Below, one piece after another: positions 1 to 10,969 of a stretch of DNA of 64,000 nucleotides (the stretch's first letter is position 1; every line of letters starts with the position of its first letter). The stretch is from the NCBI RefSeq assembly GCF_008831285.2, contig NC_045149.1, positions 8,582,417 through 8,646,416 on the forward strand, read 5' to 3'. The DNA is from Nymphaea colorata. Its lineage: Eukaryota > Streptophyta > Magnoliopsida > Nymphaeales > Nymphaeaceae. The notes under the pieces were generated by a model that worked only from the letters and a program-made list of their open reading frames with translations, was not told the DNA's origin and searched no databases. Both the position numbers and the translations under genes were made by a program.

Positions 1-770
1 GCCATTCATGGGGTTGATCTGGCCGGTAAGCACCCTCACCGCGAACACGACAACCCTTGCAAACCTGGCGGCGCCTTCTAGGGCGAAGAAGTTGGGGTAG
101 ATGGGCAACCCCGCCTCCTCCTCCTTGTTGAACCTGTGCGTTCGGACGAAGCGGCTGCAGAACGTGGCGTGCCCACCAGAGATTCGGATGGCGTGCAACA
201 TCCCATCGCCGTCGAACGGATGGTAGGCGCCCATTGGGATGAACTGCGGGTTCGGCCCATTGCGGATGTAGGCGCCCTCGAGGCAACTGGGCAGCCGGCC
301 TTCGACGGTGCATTTGGTGGGCGGCAGCTCGCCGACGGGGGCATTGTTGCCGGCCAAAACATCCTTAGGGTTGACGGACAACCGCAAGGGATGTCGTTCG
401 ACGAAATTTGTTATCAAATTGTCCAGACCATTGCAGAGCTTCACATGAAGAGATGATGATGATGCTGTTCTGTTAGGTTGTCTAGCAGGGCGAGCAGCTT
501 TCTCCAATGGTGGAGGTGCTGCTTTTTCTCTTTTGCCATTGATTGGCTCTGTGGAAGGAGGTAAAGGAGATGGAGTTGCTACTGTTAGCACTGTGGTAGT
601 GGAAGCAGTTTTTGGGGAGTGAGTTCGGAGTTGAGTTTGATCAGGTCCCCTTTCTAATCTGATGTTGGTAATAGTGGGAAAGGTGATGGCTAAGGAAGTG
701 GCTTTAGGGGAGGAGAACTGAGGTTCAGTCGGGGAAATGGAGCATGGAAGGAAGAGGAGATGGCGTCCAT
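1..770 (-). CDS. CCD4: Carotenoid cleavage dioxygenase 4-like, 5' part, apparent frameshift, runs off the window
   Basis: Plastid enzyme family that oxidatively cleaves carotenoids. The minus-strand frame open from about 801 to 1 carries CCD hallmarks: LPSCLEGAYIRNGPNPQF, then HPFDGDGMLHAIRI, then TFCSRFVRTHRF. The ATG at 768-770 starts a CCD4-like N terminus (MDAISSSFHAPFPRL), but that frame stops at 690-692. The conserved domain lies in another frame, which has no ATG before the FIPMGAYH segment and a TGA at 802-804 upstream. One base lost, or two gained, between about 700 and 745 would join the two frames. The Ser/Thr/Pro-rich stretch between start and domain fits a chloroplast transit peptide plus linker. 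The iron-binding histidines lie beyond the window edge. Family call is firm; whether the gene is functional, a null allele or a sequence error cannot be decided here. Confidence 0.85.
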
Positions 771-810
771 TGTTGGTGGTGGGTAGAATTACAGAGAGGG
801 TTCAACCTCA

Positions 811-819
811 AGTTTTATA
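811..819 (-). promoter_or_regulatory. Possible TATA box of the CCD4-like gene
   Basis: On the minus strand the sequence reads CTATAAAAC about 45 bases upstream of the ATG at 770. Position and sequence fit a plant TATA box, giving a short 5' leader. No experimental support is visible. Confidence 0.45.
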
Positions 820-3200
820 GCGATGAAGCGAGATTGGGGACCAGTGGAGCAGTGGTCTGGCGGCTAGCTACTCAAGAACAAGGGAACTGGCAGATTCTTT
901 GAAAAATAATTGCATATCCACGCGTTTGTAGTGTAGTGGCCTTCACAAAAAATATCTTTTTTAACTTAGATTATCAATCCCGGTTTCAAACCAAGAGGCT
1001 GTGATGTGGGCCACCAAATGCGGTGTCAATAGAATATATTGGAGATTTTTTAAGAAGAAACAATTTTTTTTTGTTTTTGATTTTTTCATTTTACGTTTTT
1101 CATTGTCAGTTGCAAAAGATTTCCTCTTTTTTATTAATTTTTTTATTAATTAAAGGTATTTTGGTCATTAATTACGCACATTGCATGTGGACGGTTTGTT
1201 GGGAAAGTAGTGCATCAAAGGAAAAATGGGGGCATTTTATTTATTTAAAAATATATATATATTTTGAGAATTCTCCTTTTTTTAAGTTTAATTTCTACCT
1301 TTTGGTTTTGTCGAAAGCAATGCCACTTTTAGTAGAAATAAATATCTTCAAAACCAAATGATGGGAAAAAAATGGCTTCAAATCTAAGAAATTAGTTTCA
1401 TCGTTGTGAAAGAGGGCCAAACTCTCCACTTAACATCTTATCTCCAGAGCTTAAAGTTAGTATAAGGCTTGTTTTTTGTTGTTTTAAGTGAAAGCTACTC
1501 AGTACCTTTGCGTTGCATGACACATGCCTTTTGAAATGGTTCAGGTCCCAATAGAAGTGGGTACAAAGAAGAGGTAAAAACGGTGCATGAGCCATGAGTC
1601 AAAGTGGGAGGAAGGAAGGGGCTGGGAAAAAGGCATTGGCCTTCCCATTAGTTAGTGAGGGGAGACACAAAAAGAGAAAGTGCTAAGCCTAAGTTCATTG
1701 AGATTTGAGGTATATATATATTATATATTCTCACCAACTTTTTTTTTTTTGTCGCTTTCTTATTATTATTTTTCTTTTGTTTTGGAACTACCTTCCCATC
1801 TTAACTTGTGACTTTCAAGTCACGTTTGATAGCATAGGACAGTAAAATTTTGAAGAAAAAGTTACTATAGGAAAAAGTGAAACCTGAGAAGTTCGGCTTG
1901 TTTGGTGGGGAAATTTTTTCCAAGTTCAATGGAAAACACAGGGTAAAACTCTCTGTGTTTGACAAAGCAGGAAAAAATGGGGTAAAATTCTCACGATGTA
2001 GAGTCTTTTTCTTCTGAATCAAATGAGGCCTAAAAACAAAAAAACCTAGAGTTTTTGTCTCTTTTTCCAAACAAGTATGGACGTATCGTGCACCGACCTT
2101 GGATTAGGTGGTTAATGCAGAGACTGATTTTGAGAAAGAGAGAGAAATGGCAGTATTCTTTCGTATTGAGAGAGAGATGGAAGTACTTGGTCAACGGTGT
2201 TACAAAAAGCTCGACCTTGACTTACATAAAAAGTTTTGACACTTTGTTCCTTTATGCTGATGGTCTTTAGTAAGAGTAGCACCAATTTTGTTCCTTTCAA
2301 TGCCATGGATGATCTTGGAGAGGCGGCTTCTACCCTCATAGTCACACATTTCTGAGTCTATCACTCTTGACTGGATGCCTTAAGTTGACAAGGTCAAGAT
2401 GGGGCTTCTGCCTCTGCAAGGTAAAGTATCTTTCAATGGTAGTCCGCTTTACTCTTGTCTTCCATTCACAAAAAATGTACAACACACTCGGAAAAAAATA
2501 AGGGGCTTGGGTTATTTTAGAATTTTAAAAATATTTTTTTAGACCTTTTACTTTTTTTTATCACCCTATTTTGGTCATTATATACCTTTATGCAGTTTTT
2601 TTTTTTGCTAGGTGTATGATAATGACCAAAATACCCTTAATTAAAGTAAAACAATGATTTTTCCTTTTTTTATAAGATAAGAAGATGTTATAAAAAAAGT
2701 TAAAAAGTCCAACAAGTGAGTTCTCTCTTTCAAAAATACTTATTTCAATATAATCTTGAAGGTCCTTCTTGAAGCTTCAATGTCAATTTTTTTGGACTTT
2801 AAAAAACAATTTTTTTTATAAAAAATAAAATACCCCAAATCTTTTTTTTTTGTTTTAGTACAGTTGTTGCACCACTCGGTGGAGGTCTATTAAATCTTGT
2901 TTGACCAAACTTTTTGGGGATGATCCACCTGCTCATGCCTCCAAACTACATCGGGTTGCTTTGCTTGGGACATTTTTTGCCTTGCTTCAAAAGTGTTGCT
3001 TTGTTTTTTAGGCAGTAGCATGCTTAAAAAACTAAGAGATTAACAACTAGAGTCCAAAATAAAAGACCTAAAGCCCACCCTCCACTGCTGCCCCACCTTA
3101 GGGACCTCGGCATGACTAAAATTACATTATATATATGACATTTACAAAAACATTTCACTTGGCCTTGGTGAAAGTTTCGTAATTACATGGTGAGTTCCTG
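820..3200. other. Gene-free AT-rich stretch with a possible MITE
   Basis: No coding signal that I trust. Long poly-T and poly-A runs dominate. At about 1815-2050 there is a compact block with wording typical of hAT-like or other short non-autonomous elements (TTTGATAG, TTTGACAAAGC, AAATGAGGCC), but I could not delimit terminal repeats or target duplications. Confidence 0.4.
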
Positions 3201-3204
3201 ACTG

Positions 3205-3570
3205 CACATGGGTAGGGCCTATCTCGACCTCGACTTGACTAAAAAAACTCAAGCTTAGCGCAGCTCAACCTCCACTTGAGTCAATACACTCAAACTTGAC
3301 TCGACAATATAGCATTGAGTTCAATGCTCAACTCCTTTAACTCGTTTATGTTAAGCTAACATGTCTTTTTTTTTGCTCATTTAACTTTTCTCTCATTATA
3401 TTTGAGCATTCATGATGGAATCGAGTCCATTTTTTGAGCCTTTTCAACTCATGATGGAATCGAGACCATTTGAGCCTTTTCAACTCGAACTCGATTCGAT
3501 TTCGAGCATACATTTGAATGAGTCGAGTTTTGACAAGCAAGTTTGAGTTGGCCTCAAGCTGGCTCGGCGT
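3205..3570. repeat. Dispersed repeat, TCGAGCT/CTCGACT-rich family, copy 1
   Basis: The stretch consists of variations on CTCGACTTGACT, AACTCGAACTCGATTCGA and GAGTCGAG. The same vocabulary recurs at about 60385-60895 and 62518-62720. An internal duplication of about 50 bases (TTTTCAACTCATGATGGAATCGAG) is present at 3410-3490. It codes for nothing recognisable; it is most likely a non-autonomous transposable element family. Confidence 0.55.
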
Positions 3571-3657
3571 TGGACACTTTTTTCTAGTTAAAAAATGGGT
3601 CGTCCATTTGGACGGTAGAGACCGCATGTTCGGCTAGCATTGGCATGAGGAAAGACG

Positions 3658-3660
<3 letters not shown>

Positions 3661-3698
<38 letters not shown>
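3661..3698. repeat. (AT)n microsatellite
   Basis: Uninterrupted AT dinucleotides for about 38 bases. Confidence 0.95.
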
Positions 3699-3701
<3 letters not shown>

Positions 3702-3803
3702 GAGCAAGCTGCCTCTGCCAATCGGTAGCTTTTTTTTCTCTCTCTCTCACTCACTCACGGACAAATCTGCCTTAGTCAGGTCCAACCTCAAATGAGAACC
3801 CGA

Positions 3804-3832
3804 CCCACTCGCTCACTTGAGTGAGCGGGTGG
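3804..3832. repeat. Short perfect-loop hairpin
   Basis: CCCACTCGCTCACT and AGTGAGCGGGTGG pair as a 13-base stem with one mismatch around a two-base loop. It sits in a CT-rich block and has no obvious gene to serve. Confidence 0.5.
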
Positions 3833-4075
3833 AGAAAAGAGAAAGGGCCCCAGACTGTGCCCTACCCTCTCACTCACCTCTTTCAAATCAAAAGAAGAGG
3901 GTCCTTCCCTATAAGGAAGAAGACAAAAAGAGATTGAAGATAAAAAAAAGGTAGACTTGTTTAGGGATTGATCAAAAGACAAGGGAGTCATTGAGTGATT
4001 TTTTTTTTTTTTTTATAAGAAAGTGTTATTCATCTCTTGTGTTTATTATTTTTCTAAAAACAGTAAAGTTATTGC

Positions 4076-4077
<2 letters not shown>

Positions 4078-4162
<85 letters not shown>
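4078..4162. repeat. Long (TA)n microsatellite
   Basis: About 84 bases of uninterrupted TA. It generates a spurious Tyr-Ile open reading frame. Confidence 0.97.
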
Positions 4163-4164
<2 letters not shown>

Positions 4165-4541
4165 TATAAAGTATCTTTGCCTGTGGTGTTTTACGTGTGT
4201 TTTTTCACGTAAACTTGATGTGTATATTTTCTATTGTTTTATTATTAAAACGTGTTTATTTATTATTAGAATTTCAGCATTATATTTATATTTGTTATTA
4301 TCAAATTAGTTGGTTTGAGTTGGTTTATTGATGTGTTAATTGCATAATTATTGAATATATGTATGAAGTTTGAGAGCTTTTTATGGTAGTATAAGTATTG
4401 AACTGGATGGTTGTTGTCTTCTTAAGTTGGATTTTGTGAGTTCTTTTGTACGGTGGAAAACAACCGTAACACCTCCCACCACCATCCTTTTCTCGCCCTC
4501 CACCAGTCCTTCACGACCAGCAACGGAGCAGCTCTTCCTCT

Positions 4542-4758
4542 CCACCACCGGACGCCGCCGTTGCCCACCTTAATCACCAGCCCAACCTCCCCTATTCGAG
4601 CAGCGTCGCCTGCTCGCCACCACCAGACACCGCTGTCACCCACCTTAATCGCCCGCCCGACATCTCCCATTTGAGCTGCGTCGCTGGCTTGCCACCACCG
4701 AACACTGCCGTCGCCCACCTCAATCGCCGCCCGACCACCACCATCAGCTGCTGTCAGG
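4542..4758. repeat. Three imperfect 75-bp tandem repeats, GC-rich
   Basis: Units begin with CCACCACC at 4542, 4617 and 4692, an exact 75-base period, so one frame gives a 25-residue repeat with the core PPP(D/N)(A/T)AV(A/T)HLN. The array is much richer in GC than its surroundings and starts around an open stretch beginning near 4450. It ends next to TCAGGTAAGG, a good 5' splice-site match at 4754-4763. It may be a decayed gene or captured gene fragment, or a minisatellite; I do not recognise a protein family. Confidence 0.7.
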
Positions 4759-4763
4759 TAAGG

Positions 4764-5939
4764 TTTCCGGCAGCTTTAAAATCCTCTTCCCCCCATGTTC
4801 CCATTTTATCTAACGGGGCCTCTGCCTCTGCCCTTTCCTCAAATCCTCAGCAGAACATAACATTCAAACACCCTCTCGCCACCATCGGACGCCCTCTTCC
4901 CCAGTCGCCACCGCGACAGGCAAGCCGTTCTCTGCCATCGCCGATTTCTCCATTGTTAGCTTCATACTCAATCGTGGTTAGCTTGTTGTGTTAGTTTTGT
5001 CTGCAAAGCATATTGCAAAAACATTAGCTGAAGTGTTGTTGTTGGGCTTGAGTGATTGTCCTTAATAGTGATGAAGATGGATGCTGGTAACCCTTGATTT
5101 GACGAAGGTTGATGTACGAGGCGATTGTGCTACCGTCCAAGATGCCCGTTGGAGGAGAGACGCCGAGGAGAGCATGTGCGGCCTTCTTCAAGCTAGATGC
5201 ACATCGAGAACCTCAGATGGTAAGGAGGATGGACAGTCCCCTAGCCTTCTTCAGAATTGGCAGACAGAGAAAGTGAAAGTTAGAGCAATAAAACACAAGA
5301 ATCTTAACTAGAAAACAGAAATAATCTTTCTTATTATTCATCCATGACATGCCCCCAAACAAGCATAATACATGGGTTTTTATAACAAAACATAAATAAT
5401 TCAAAATTTGAACAGCAGAAAAATTCAAATTGTAAGTAACAGTAGAAATTCAACGAATTCCTGAACTCTTGCTCCCTCACAGAACAACTAGGAAAGAGGC
5501 ATGTGTTATCTTGTAGCTTGAAAGGCGTTAACTTGCAAATCCATCGTTACGTGACCTTTCAATGTGTGGTTCCCACCATTTGCCCCTTAAGTTTACAAAC
5601 TCTTCTTTCTATGTGGGTTTTTTATAGCCTTGCAAGGTAAGTCTACTTGAATAAGATAAAAGTAATTAATGAATTTGTCCTTGTAGCCTCCTTGCCTTGT
5701 ATACATTCTTTGCATGCATGACTTGTATGCATGAATTTCTTTCTTCTCTTGTACATACGAATGGTTTCCTAACTCCACCACGCTATGAGGGCTGTTGTGG
5801 CGTCTGGAATCCTTTGTGTTTTTGCTGTTATGTGAACCTCGTTGGCCAAACCAGTAAGGGGCATGTGGACGGATGCAGGTTTAAATGGGTCCGCATCATC
5901 GACATCTAAAACCTAAGACCTTTGTCACCATTTAATCCC
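4764..5939. other. No recognised gene
   Basis: Short open stretches of mixed composition (for example 5081-5311) have no family resemblance I can name. Text such as ATGCATGACTTGTATGCATG near 5714 is just local repetition. The right end runs into the copia remnant. Confidence 0.35.
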
Positions 5940-6990
5940 ATACCACAGTTAAATGCCCAAGAACCTATTAGCTACAAGGAAGCCTCTCAATACGAAGAAT
6001 AACAAGGAGCAATGGATAAAGAACTTCATGCCTTGCAGCGTAACTACTCGCCAGAAAGGATCATTTTCATGTTATCGGATCAAAATGGGTTTGCAAGCTC
6101 AAAACAATCTCGACAAAACTGTTGCTAGACATAAAGCTCGTCTCATGGCGAAAGGTTACCTTCAAGAGGCTCGAATTGATTTTACTGAGACTCTTAGTCC
6201 ATTAGTCCAGTTATTGAATCCATTTTTGTGCCAATGTTTCTCTCTTTAGTCGCTCTGTTCAAATGAGTCATTTAATTTTGTTGATGTTTTCTTAAATGGA
6301 TTTCTAATCGTGGAAGTTTATATGTTGCAGCCTCAAGGTTATAAAGACCCCAACCACCCAAATCATGTGTTTCCTCTTGTGAAAGCCTTGTTTTGGCTTA
6401 AAACAGGCACGTACATGCACCTTAGTCAATTTCTACAAGGCCGTGGATTTCGGATCTCCACCTCATATCTATCTGTATATATTTCTCAAGGATTCTAAGC
6501 CTTCATCCTTGTCTATGTGGACGACATGTTATTGCCAAGACCATCTAAGGAGGTAATATTGAAAGTTATTCTAGAATTGAAATTAACAACATTTTCTCAA
6601 AAAAGATGTAGGTAATGTTTCGTATTTTTTAGGAATTGAGGATATTTATTAAAATGATGTTGTTTACCTTTATAAAATGAATCATCTACTTAATATCCTG
6701 AAACAAACCCATATGGAGAATGCAAAGGCGTCGCTATACCTATGAGAACCACCTTTAAGGTTCATAAGGAAGGAATTCGTTATGCACATGAGACTTTCTA
6801 TCGAAGTATTGTTGGACTGTTTTAACATGCGTGTTTCACTAGGCTGTTTTATTTCTCATCTAAATTTGTAGCCCCTCTACGGATAAAGTGGCCGATCCAG
6901 AGTTCATGAGAGAGAGGCATTAAGGGCATTCTTTATTACTTGAAATCTTAAGTTCATAATGGCAAAATATTGACATTAAAATCCATATCT
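5940..6990 (+). mobile_element. Decayed Ty1/copia retrotransposon, reverse transcriptase part
   Basis: Successive frames show copia reverse-transcriptase landmarks in order: EPISYKEAS at about 5964, QNNLDKTVARHKARLMAKGY at about 6098, the VYMLQPQGYKDP block at about 6313, then LVYVDDML near 6510, the catalytic YVDD motif. Further on, YRSIVG-like and AFFIT*NLKF text continues toward the connection to RNase H. Frames change repeatedly and stops interrupt all of them, so the element is dead. Neither long terminal repeat could be delimited. Confidence 0.85.
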
Positions 6991-7408
6991 TGTTAAATTT
7001 ACTTTCTACACTTGAAATTCCCTTTTCTATATATATTGAATCCATAAATTTAAAATGCAAGACCACACTAAATCGGAACTAATGAACTTAATTTTGAGCT
7101 TTTTTTAATCGATACAAACATCATATCTGCATTTTAAAAGGAAAATCTTGCAATTCGAAGGTCTGGTTAAACGATTCGTCTATTTATTAGTCACTTGCAT
7201 TGAACTTTACGAAGTACATGTATTTTATATTCAAAATAAAGTAAAGAAGAACAAAGACAAATTCAACGAATAGACAGCTCACGTACACATAGAATGTAAT
7301 TGTCTATGTTGTCCTGTCTTCCTAAAATTTACATGTGCAGTGATTTGAGTCTAAATAAGGACCACCTGATTTTTTATTTTTTAAGAAAGAATAAAAGGAT
7401 GAGACTCT

Positions 7409-7606
7409 TTACCTGGTCGCAACCACGCAATCTTCCCCACCTGCCCGATCGAAGTGCAGTTTCACGACGCCTGAGACGTTGGGCATCGGATCTCGGATCG
7501 CCATGAACGCGTAACGATTCTCTCTCCCCAGGAACTTATGGTTGATGACCCCCCACTCCACATTCCTCGTCGACAATGCCTTCCTCCCCACTGTTGAGGC
7601 AACGGC
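7409..7606 (-). pseudogene. CCD-like gene fragment (CCD4 type)
   Basis: The minus strand encodes about 65 residues of the C-terminal half of a carotenoid cleavage dioxygenase: RKALSTRNVEWGVINHKFLG, ENRYAFMAIRDPMPNVSGVV and LHFDRAGGEDCVVATR. This corresponds roughly to the segment after residue 430 in full CCD4 proteins. No CCD sequence is visible on either side. The right order for the next exon would begin where the sequence reads ACCAG|GTAAAG (cut after 7413), a good 5' splice site, so the piece looks like genomic DNA of an intron-containing paralogue. It lies on the same strand as the CCD4-like gene at the window start and is flanked by copia remnants. Confidence 0.8.
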
Positions 7607-7845
7607 TAGCTAGTGATTTCCTCTTGAGCGGAAGATTTTTTCTCTTTCTTGTTTTCTTTCATTTGTTGTACTCAATCGTTTCTTTCATTATACAAACATG
7701 TTTGTAAGGTGAACCACGAAAGAGATAACAAAGAATGAAAAGTAAAGTCTGTAAAAGTTCACATCCGTGGATGTAGGTAGGAACAGCCGAACCATGCTAA
7801 CTGCCGTGTGGTGTGAGATTGCTGTTTTTTGTTCAATCGTTGATA

Positions 7846-8744
7846 TGGTATCAGAGCAACGCTGGGGCGTTCTATCTTTGTATTGTCATCGACTTCAATA
7901 CTGAAGTGCATTTGTCTTCGTTCCCCTCTGTTTTCAATCACTGATTACATCAATTGGACCAGGACAGCAAAGTTTTTTCTCAATGATAAAGGAAAAGTCT
8001 GTTACAGGTGTGATACCTACACCTGAACCTACCGATCCTAAGTATGGACAATGGAAAATTAAAAATAATATGGTTATGTAATTGTTATACAAATCCATGA
8101 AGCCTCAAATTAATAAGATGCTTATGTTCATGGAAACAGCTAAAGAAATATGGGATGTTGTTAAAGAAGTCTATCGTAAGCAAGTAAAAAATTACTAGAT
8201 TTATGCGTCAAGATAAACCATTTAATGTGAATGTGGGCACTCTGAAGGGATGCTTATGTATCGGCCACCTACTATTGAACACCAACATCTTGAAGAAGAC
8301 AAGATTTTTAAACTTCTTAGCAGACTTAGTCTAAATTATGAACATCTTAGTACTTATAACGACCCCTCTTTCATCCTTCAATTTTGTTTATGCTATGATC
8401 CAAATAGAAGAAACTCGCAGAAAATTCATGATTTTCAACCCTATTATATCTAATGTTCAACCTATTGAGGATTCAGACAAGGATGCATATCTTTTCAAAT
8501 GGCAAGGTCCACCATAGAACAACTAGTCTATCACCCAATATAGGCCTATAAATTAAACTCAGCTTCAAATGCACTTATTGTCAAAAACTTTAGCAGAAGC
8601 AAAGGACATATAAAGGCTCGGTTCATTTGGTCCAATGAACTCATTGTTGATGGTTTAATAAAACCATTATTAAATGTTGTACTGCATGAAAAATTCAAAA
8701 ACAATTTGAGTATACTTAGATTACACGCTCAAATTGAGGGGGCA
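7846..8744 (+). mobile_element. Internally deleted, decayed Ty1/copia element (gag to polypurine tract)
   Basis: TGGTATCAGAGC at 7846-7857 is the copia primer-binding site, complementary to the 3' end of initiator methionine tRNA. It is followed by gag of the UBN2 type in broken frames: PKYGQW-like text near 8040, a TAKEIWDVVKEVY block near 8142, EEDKIFKLLSRLSLNYEHL near 8295 and EETRRKFMIF-like text near 8400. From about 8560 it jumps to the end of pol (RSKGHIKAR, ELIVDGL-KPLLNVVLHEKF, LRLHAQIEGA), closing with the polypurine tract TTGAGGGGG at 8734-8742. Protease, integrase and reverse transcriptase are missing. Flanking LTRs probably occupy 7650-7845 and the stretch from 8745, but I could not match them to each other. 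Confidence 0.8.
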
Positions 8745-8745
8745 T

Positions 8746-8748
<3 letters not shown>

Positions 8749-8791
<43 letters not shown>
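8749..8791. repeat. (AT)n microsatellite
   Basis: About 42 bases of AT dinucleotides directly after the copia polypurine tract, inside the putative 3' LTR. Confidence 0.95.
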
Positions 8792-8793
<2 letters not shown>

Positions 8794-8934
8794 GCTTTTC
8801 AATAAAAGGTGGGAGTTCGGGTATTTTATAAATTTTAATTTTTTCTAATTTTAATTTTTCCACCATTTTTTTATTCTTAAAAAATAGATTGACTAGATTG
8901 CAGGATATGGGGAGGTGAACATTTTTTTGTGCAT

Positions 8935-9122
8935 CAGGGGCAGACTCGAAAGGGGCAATGGCCCCTCCTCATATATTTAAAAACTCAAAATTTTAAATTT
9001 TAAATTTTTTAGTTTAACCTTATATAAAAAAAAAATTGATCAATTATATTTCGATTCCTATTAATATTTTAAAATTATAATTCGGCTCCTCCAATTAAAA
9101 CTTCCCGGCTCTGCCTTGGTCC
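8935..9122. repeat. Short dispersed element, 'CGGCTCTGCC' family
   Basis: A GGGGCAGACTCGAAAGGGGC-like left edge, an AT-rich centre of AAATTTT runs, and a right edge CCCGGCTCTGCCTTGG. The same plan (GGGGC left end, AAAATTT centre, CTGGCTCCGCTCC-like right end) recurs at 16075-16280, 18395-18560 and in related form at 58875-59105. It resembles the widespread short non-autonomous elements of plant genomes; no coding capacity. Confidence 0.6.
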
Positions 9123-9654
9123 TTGTAAGTAAGGGTTAGGTGTATGTCATTTACCTCCTCCCTCAATGAGACAAGGTGTGGCCCCTTTGCTGAACAAGTA
9201 GTGTTCATTAAATAAGTGGATTAATCTTGTTTTTTTTTTGTTTTTTGTGGGGAACAGGACATCGGGTGCAGTAACGCAAACAATATGGCCTTAAATATTT
9301 TATGAACTGAATCACTAGTCATTCAATGATTCGATGGGCTTGGTTGTGAATCGGCGGAACATATTTATAATTTGCGCTTAATACCCGCGGCCGGATATCA
9401 AGGAACTATTAGTTGAAGAAGACAAGAAAGAAAATGCAGCAGAGAATAAAAAAAAAAAGGAAGAGCAATTTTTGTTCCTCTTTACAGTCAAGACGATCTT
9501 CGTTCTCAAATTATTTATAATATAGAAAACCAAATCGCTCCACTACTTACCATGCATGAAACTTTCTTATACTGATTAGTTATGCATCATGATCAAGCGC
9601 TACAGTATCAAAGAAATCAGAAAGGTCAACAATTGTTAACCAAAAGGATGTGAT

Positions 9655-10064
9655 AGGGGATGTTAATATATCTGATTTGAATCGGATATCCAACCGAATT
9701 GATCCAAAAAAATTGGATATGAAAAAAATAATAATATCTGATTAAGAAATCGGCTCGGATTCAGATTTAATAAATAGCATCCGATCGGATTCAGATACGA
9801 ACTCAGATCGGATTCATTTTTATATAAATATCTTGTATCTAATGCTATTAAATTTTGAAAATTGGCAAAATCCAGTTCAAAATTTAGATTTGGATATAAA
9901 TATAAAAATCAGATTCGGATCGGATTCGAATTGTAAAATGAGATTTCATATTCGGATTAGGATATCAAATTTGAATCTGAATTCGAATCCGAATATGTTA
10001 ATATCCAAAAAAACATATATGATTAAGGATATATCTGATCCGAATCCGATCCGTTGACATCCCT
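9655..10064. repeat. GGATATCC dispersed family, copy A (about 410 bp)
   Basis: The left edge AGGGGATGTTAATATATCTG and the reverse complement of the right edge (AGGGATGTCAACGGATCGGA) form an imperfect terminal inverted repeat. The interior is made of GGAT/ATCC words (GAATCGGATATCC, GGATTCAGATT, GATTCGGATCGG). Copies B to E are at 14510, 15562, 17587 and 57976. Confidence 0.7.
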
Positions 10065-10374
10065 AGATGTGATCAAGGGGCGATGTGAATTCACATGTTA
10101 TATGTAAAGAGAGGGAGAAAGAGAGCAAGAGACCTCCTCTAACACAGAACAAAAAAAAAAATTATTATCAAAAAATTATTTACATAATAAAAATATAAAG
10201 TTAACATCGATAATTTTAATTTGTCATCAATGATTATTTCAACTCTTCTGTTAACTCAATTCCATTGCCAACAGCCTCATCTCTCATCACAAATTTCATA
10301 TAATCTTTCAATGTGAATCAGGAGGGGAAAAAAAAGACTATTATATATACCTGAGTAAACTTCAGTAGCTACCA

Positions 10375-10437
10375 GAAATAGCACCGATAGCCTTGCTGCC
10401 TATGGCCATGGAAGCAAGATGCCCAACCTCAAATGAA
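10375..10437 (-). CDS. Possible terminal exon of an unidentified minus-strand gene
   Basis: On the minus strand AAATTTGCAG, a good 3' splice site, is followed by an open stretch reading SFEVGHLASMAIGSKAIGAI and then SGSY and a stop at 10375-10377. The composition is protein-like and differs from the AT-rich surroundings. I do not recognise the family. It could be the last exon of a gene whose other parts are the candidate exons at 10970, 15115 and 16400, or an isolated fragment. Confidence 0.35.
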
Positions 10438-10683
10438 CTGCAAATTTTATCAAGAAAGAAAGGAATGATCATAAAGAGCACTTCCGTTAGTAGAAACATG
10501 TTTAATAAGAAATTGCACAACTACTACAGTTACAGGGATATCCGTTCTATCCACATTTTCAACTTCTCATGAACAGTCCACAACAAACTAAAGGCAAGAG
10601 AAATAAAATCAATCAGTGCTGCGCATTTCAGCAAAAATGGAACCTTTGATATTAACAGAAGATGCTTTATTAATACAAGAAAA

Positions 10684-10860
10684 TAGAAGAAAGAAGAAGA
10701 AGAAGAAGAAGAAGAAGAAGGAAGAAGAACAAAATAAAAACAAAAAAAAAAGAAGGGCAGAAGAAAAAGAAACACAGAATAAAAGAAGAAGAAAGAAGAA
10801 CTGAAGAAGACCACCTCAAAAGCGAAAGAAAGAAGAAGAAAGAAAGAAGAACAACAACAA
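10684..10860. repeat. Purine tract, (GAA)n-rich
   Basis: GAA and AAG triplets dominate for about 180 bases. Both strands show long spurious open frames (Lys/Glu-rich on plus, Ser/Phe-rich on minus). Confidence 0.9.
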
Positions 10861-10969
10861 GAAAACACAAGAAAAACATAAGAACTAGTATAAAAATAGG
10901 AAGTGGAAGAAAAAAACATAAGGCTAGAAAATAAGACAACTCTTGTTGTAGCACTTTGGTCTTCTGAAC

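Noticed and set aside
3991-4212. Tyr-Ile repeat open frame
   Set aside because: Product of the (TA)n microsatellite.
7846-7857. tRNA-like word TGGTATCAGAGC
   Set aside because: It is a retrotransposon primer-binding site; no tRNA cloverleaf surrounds it.
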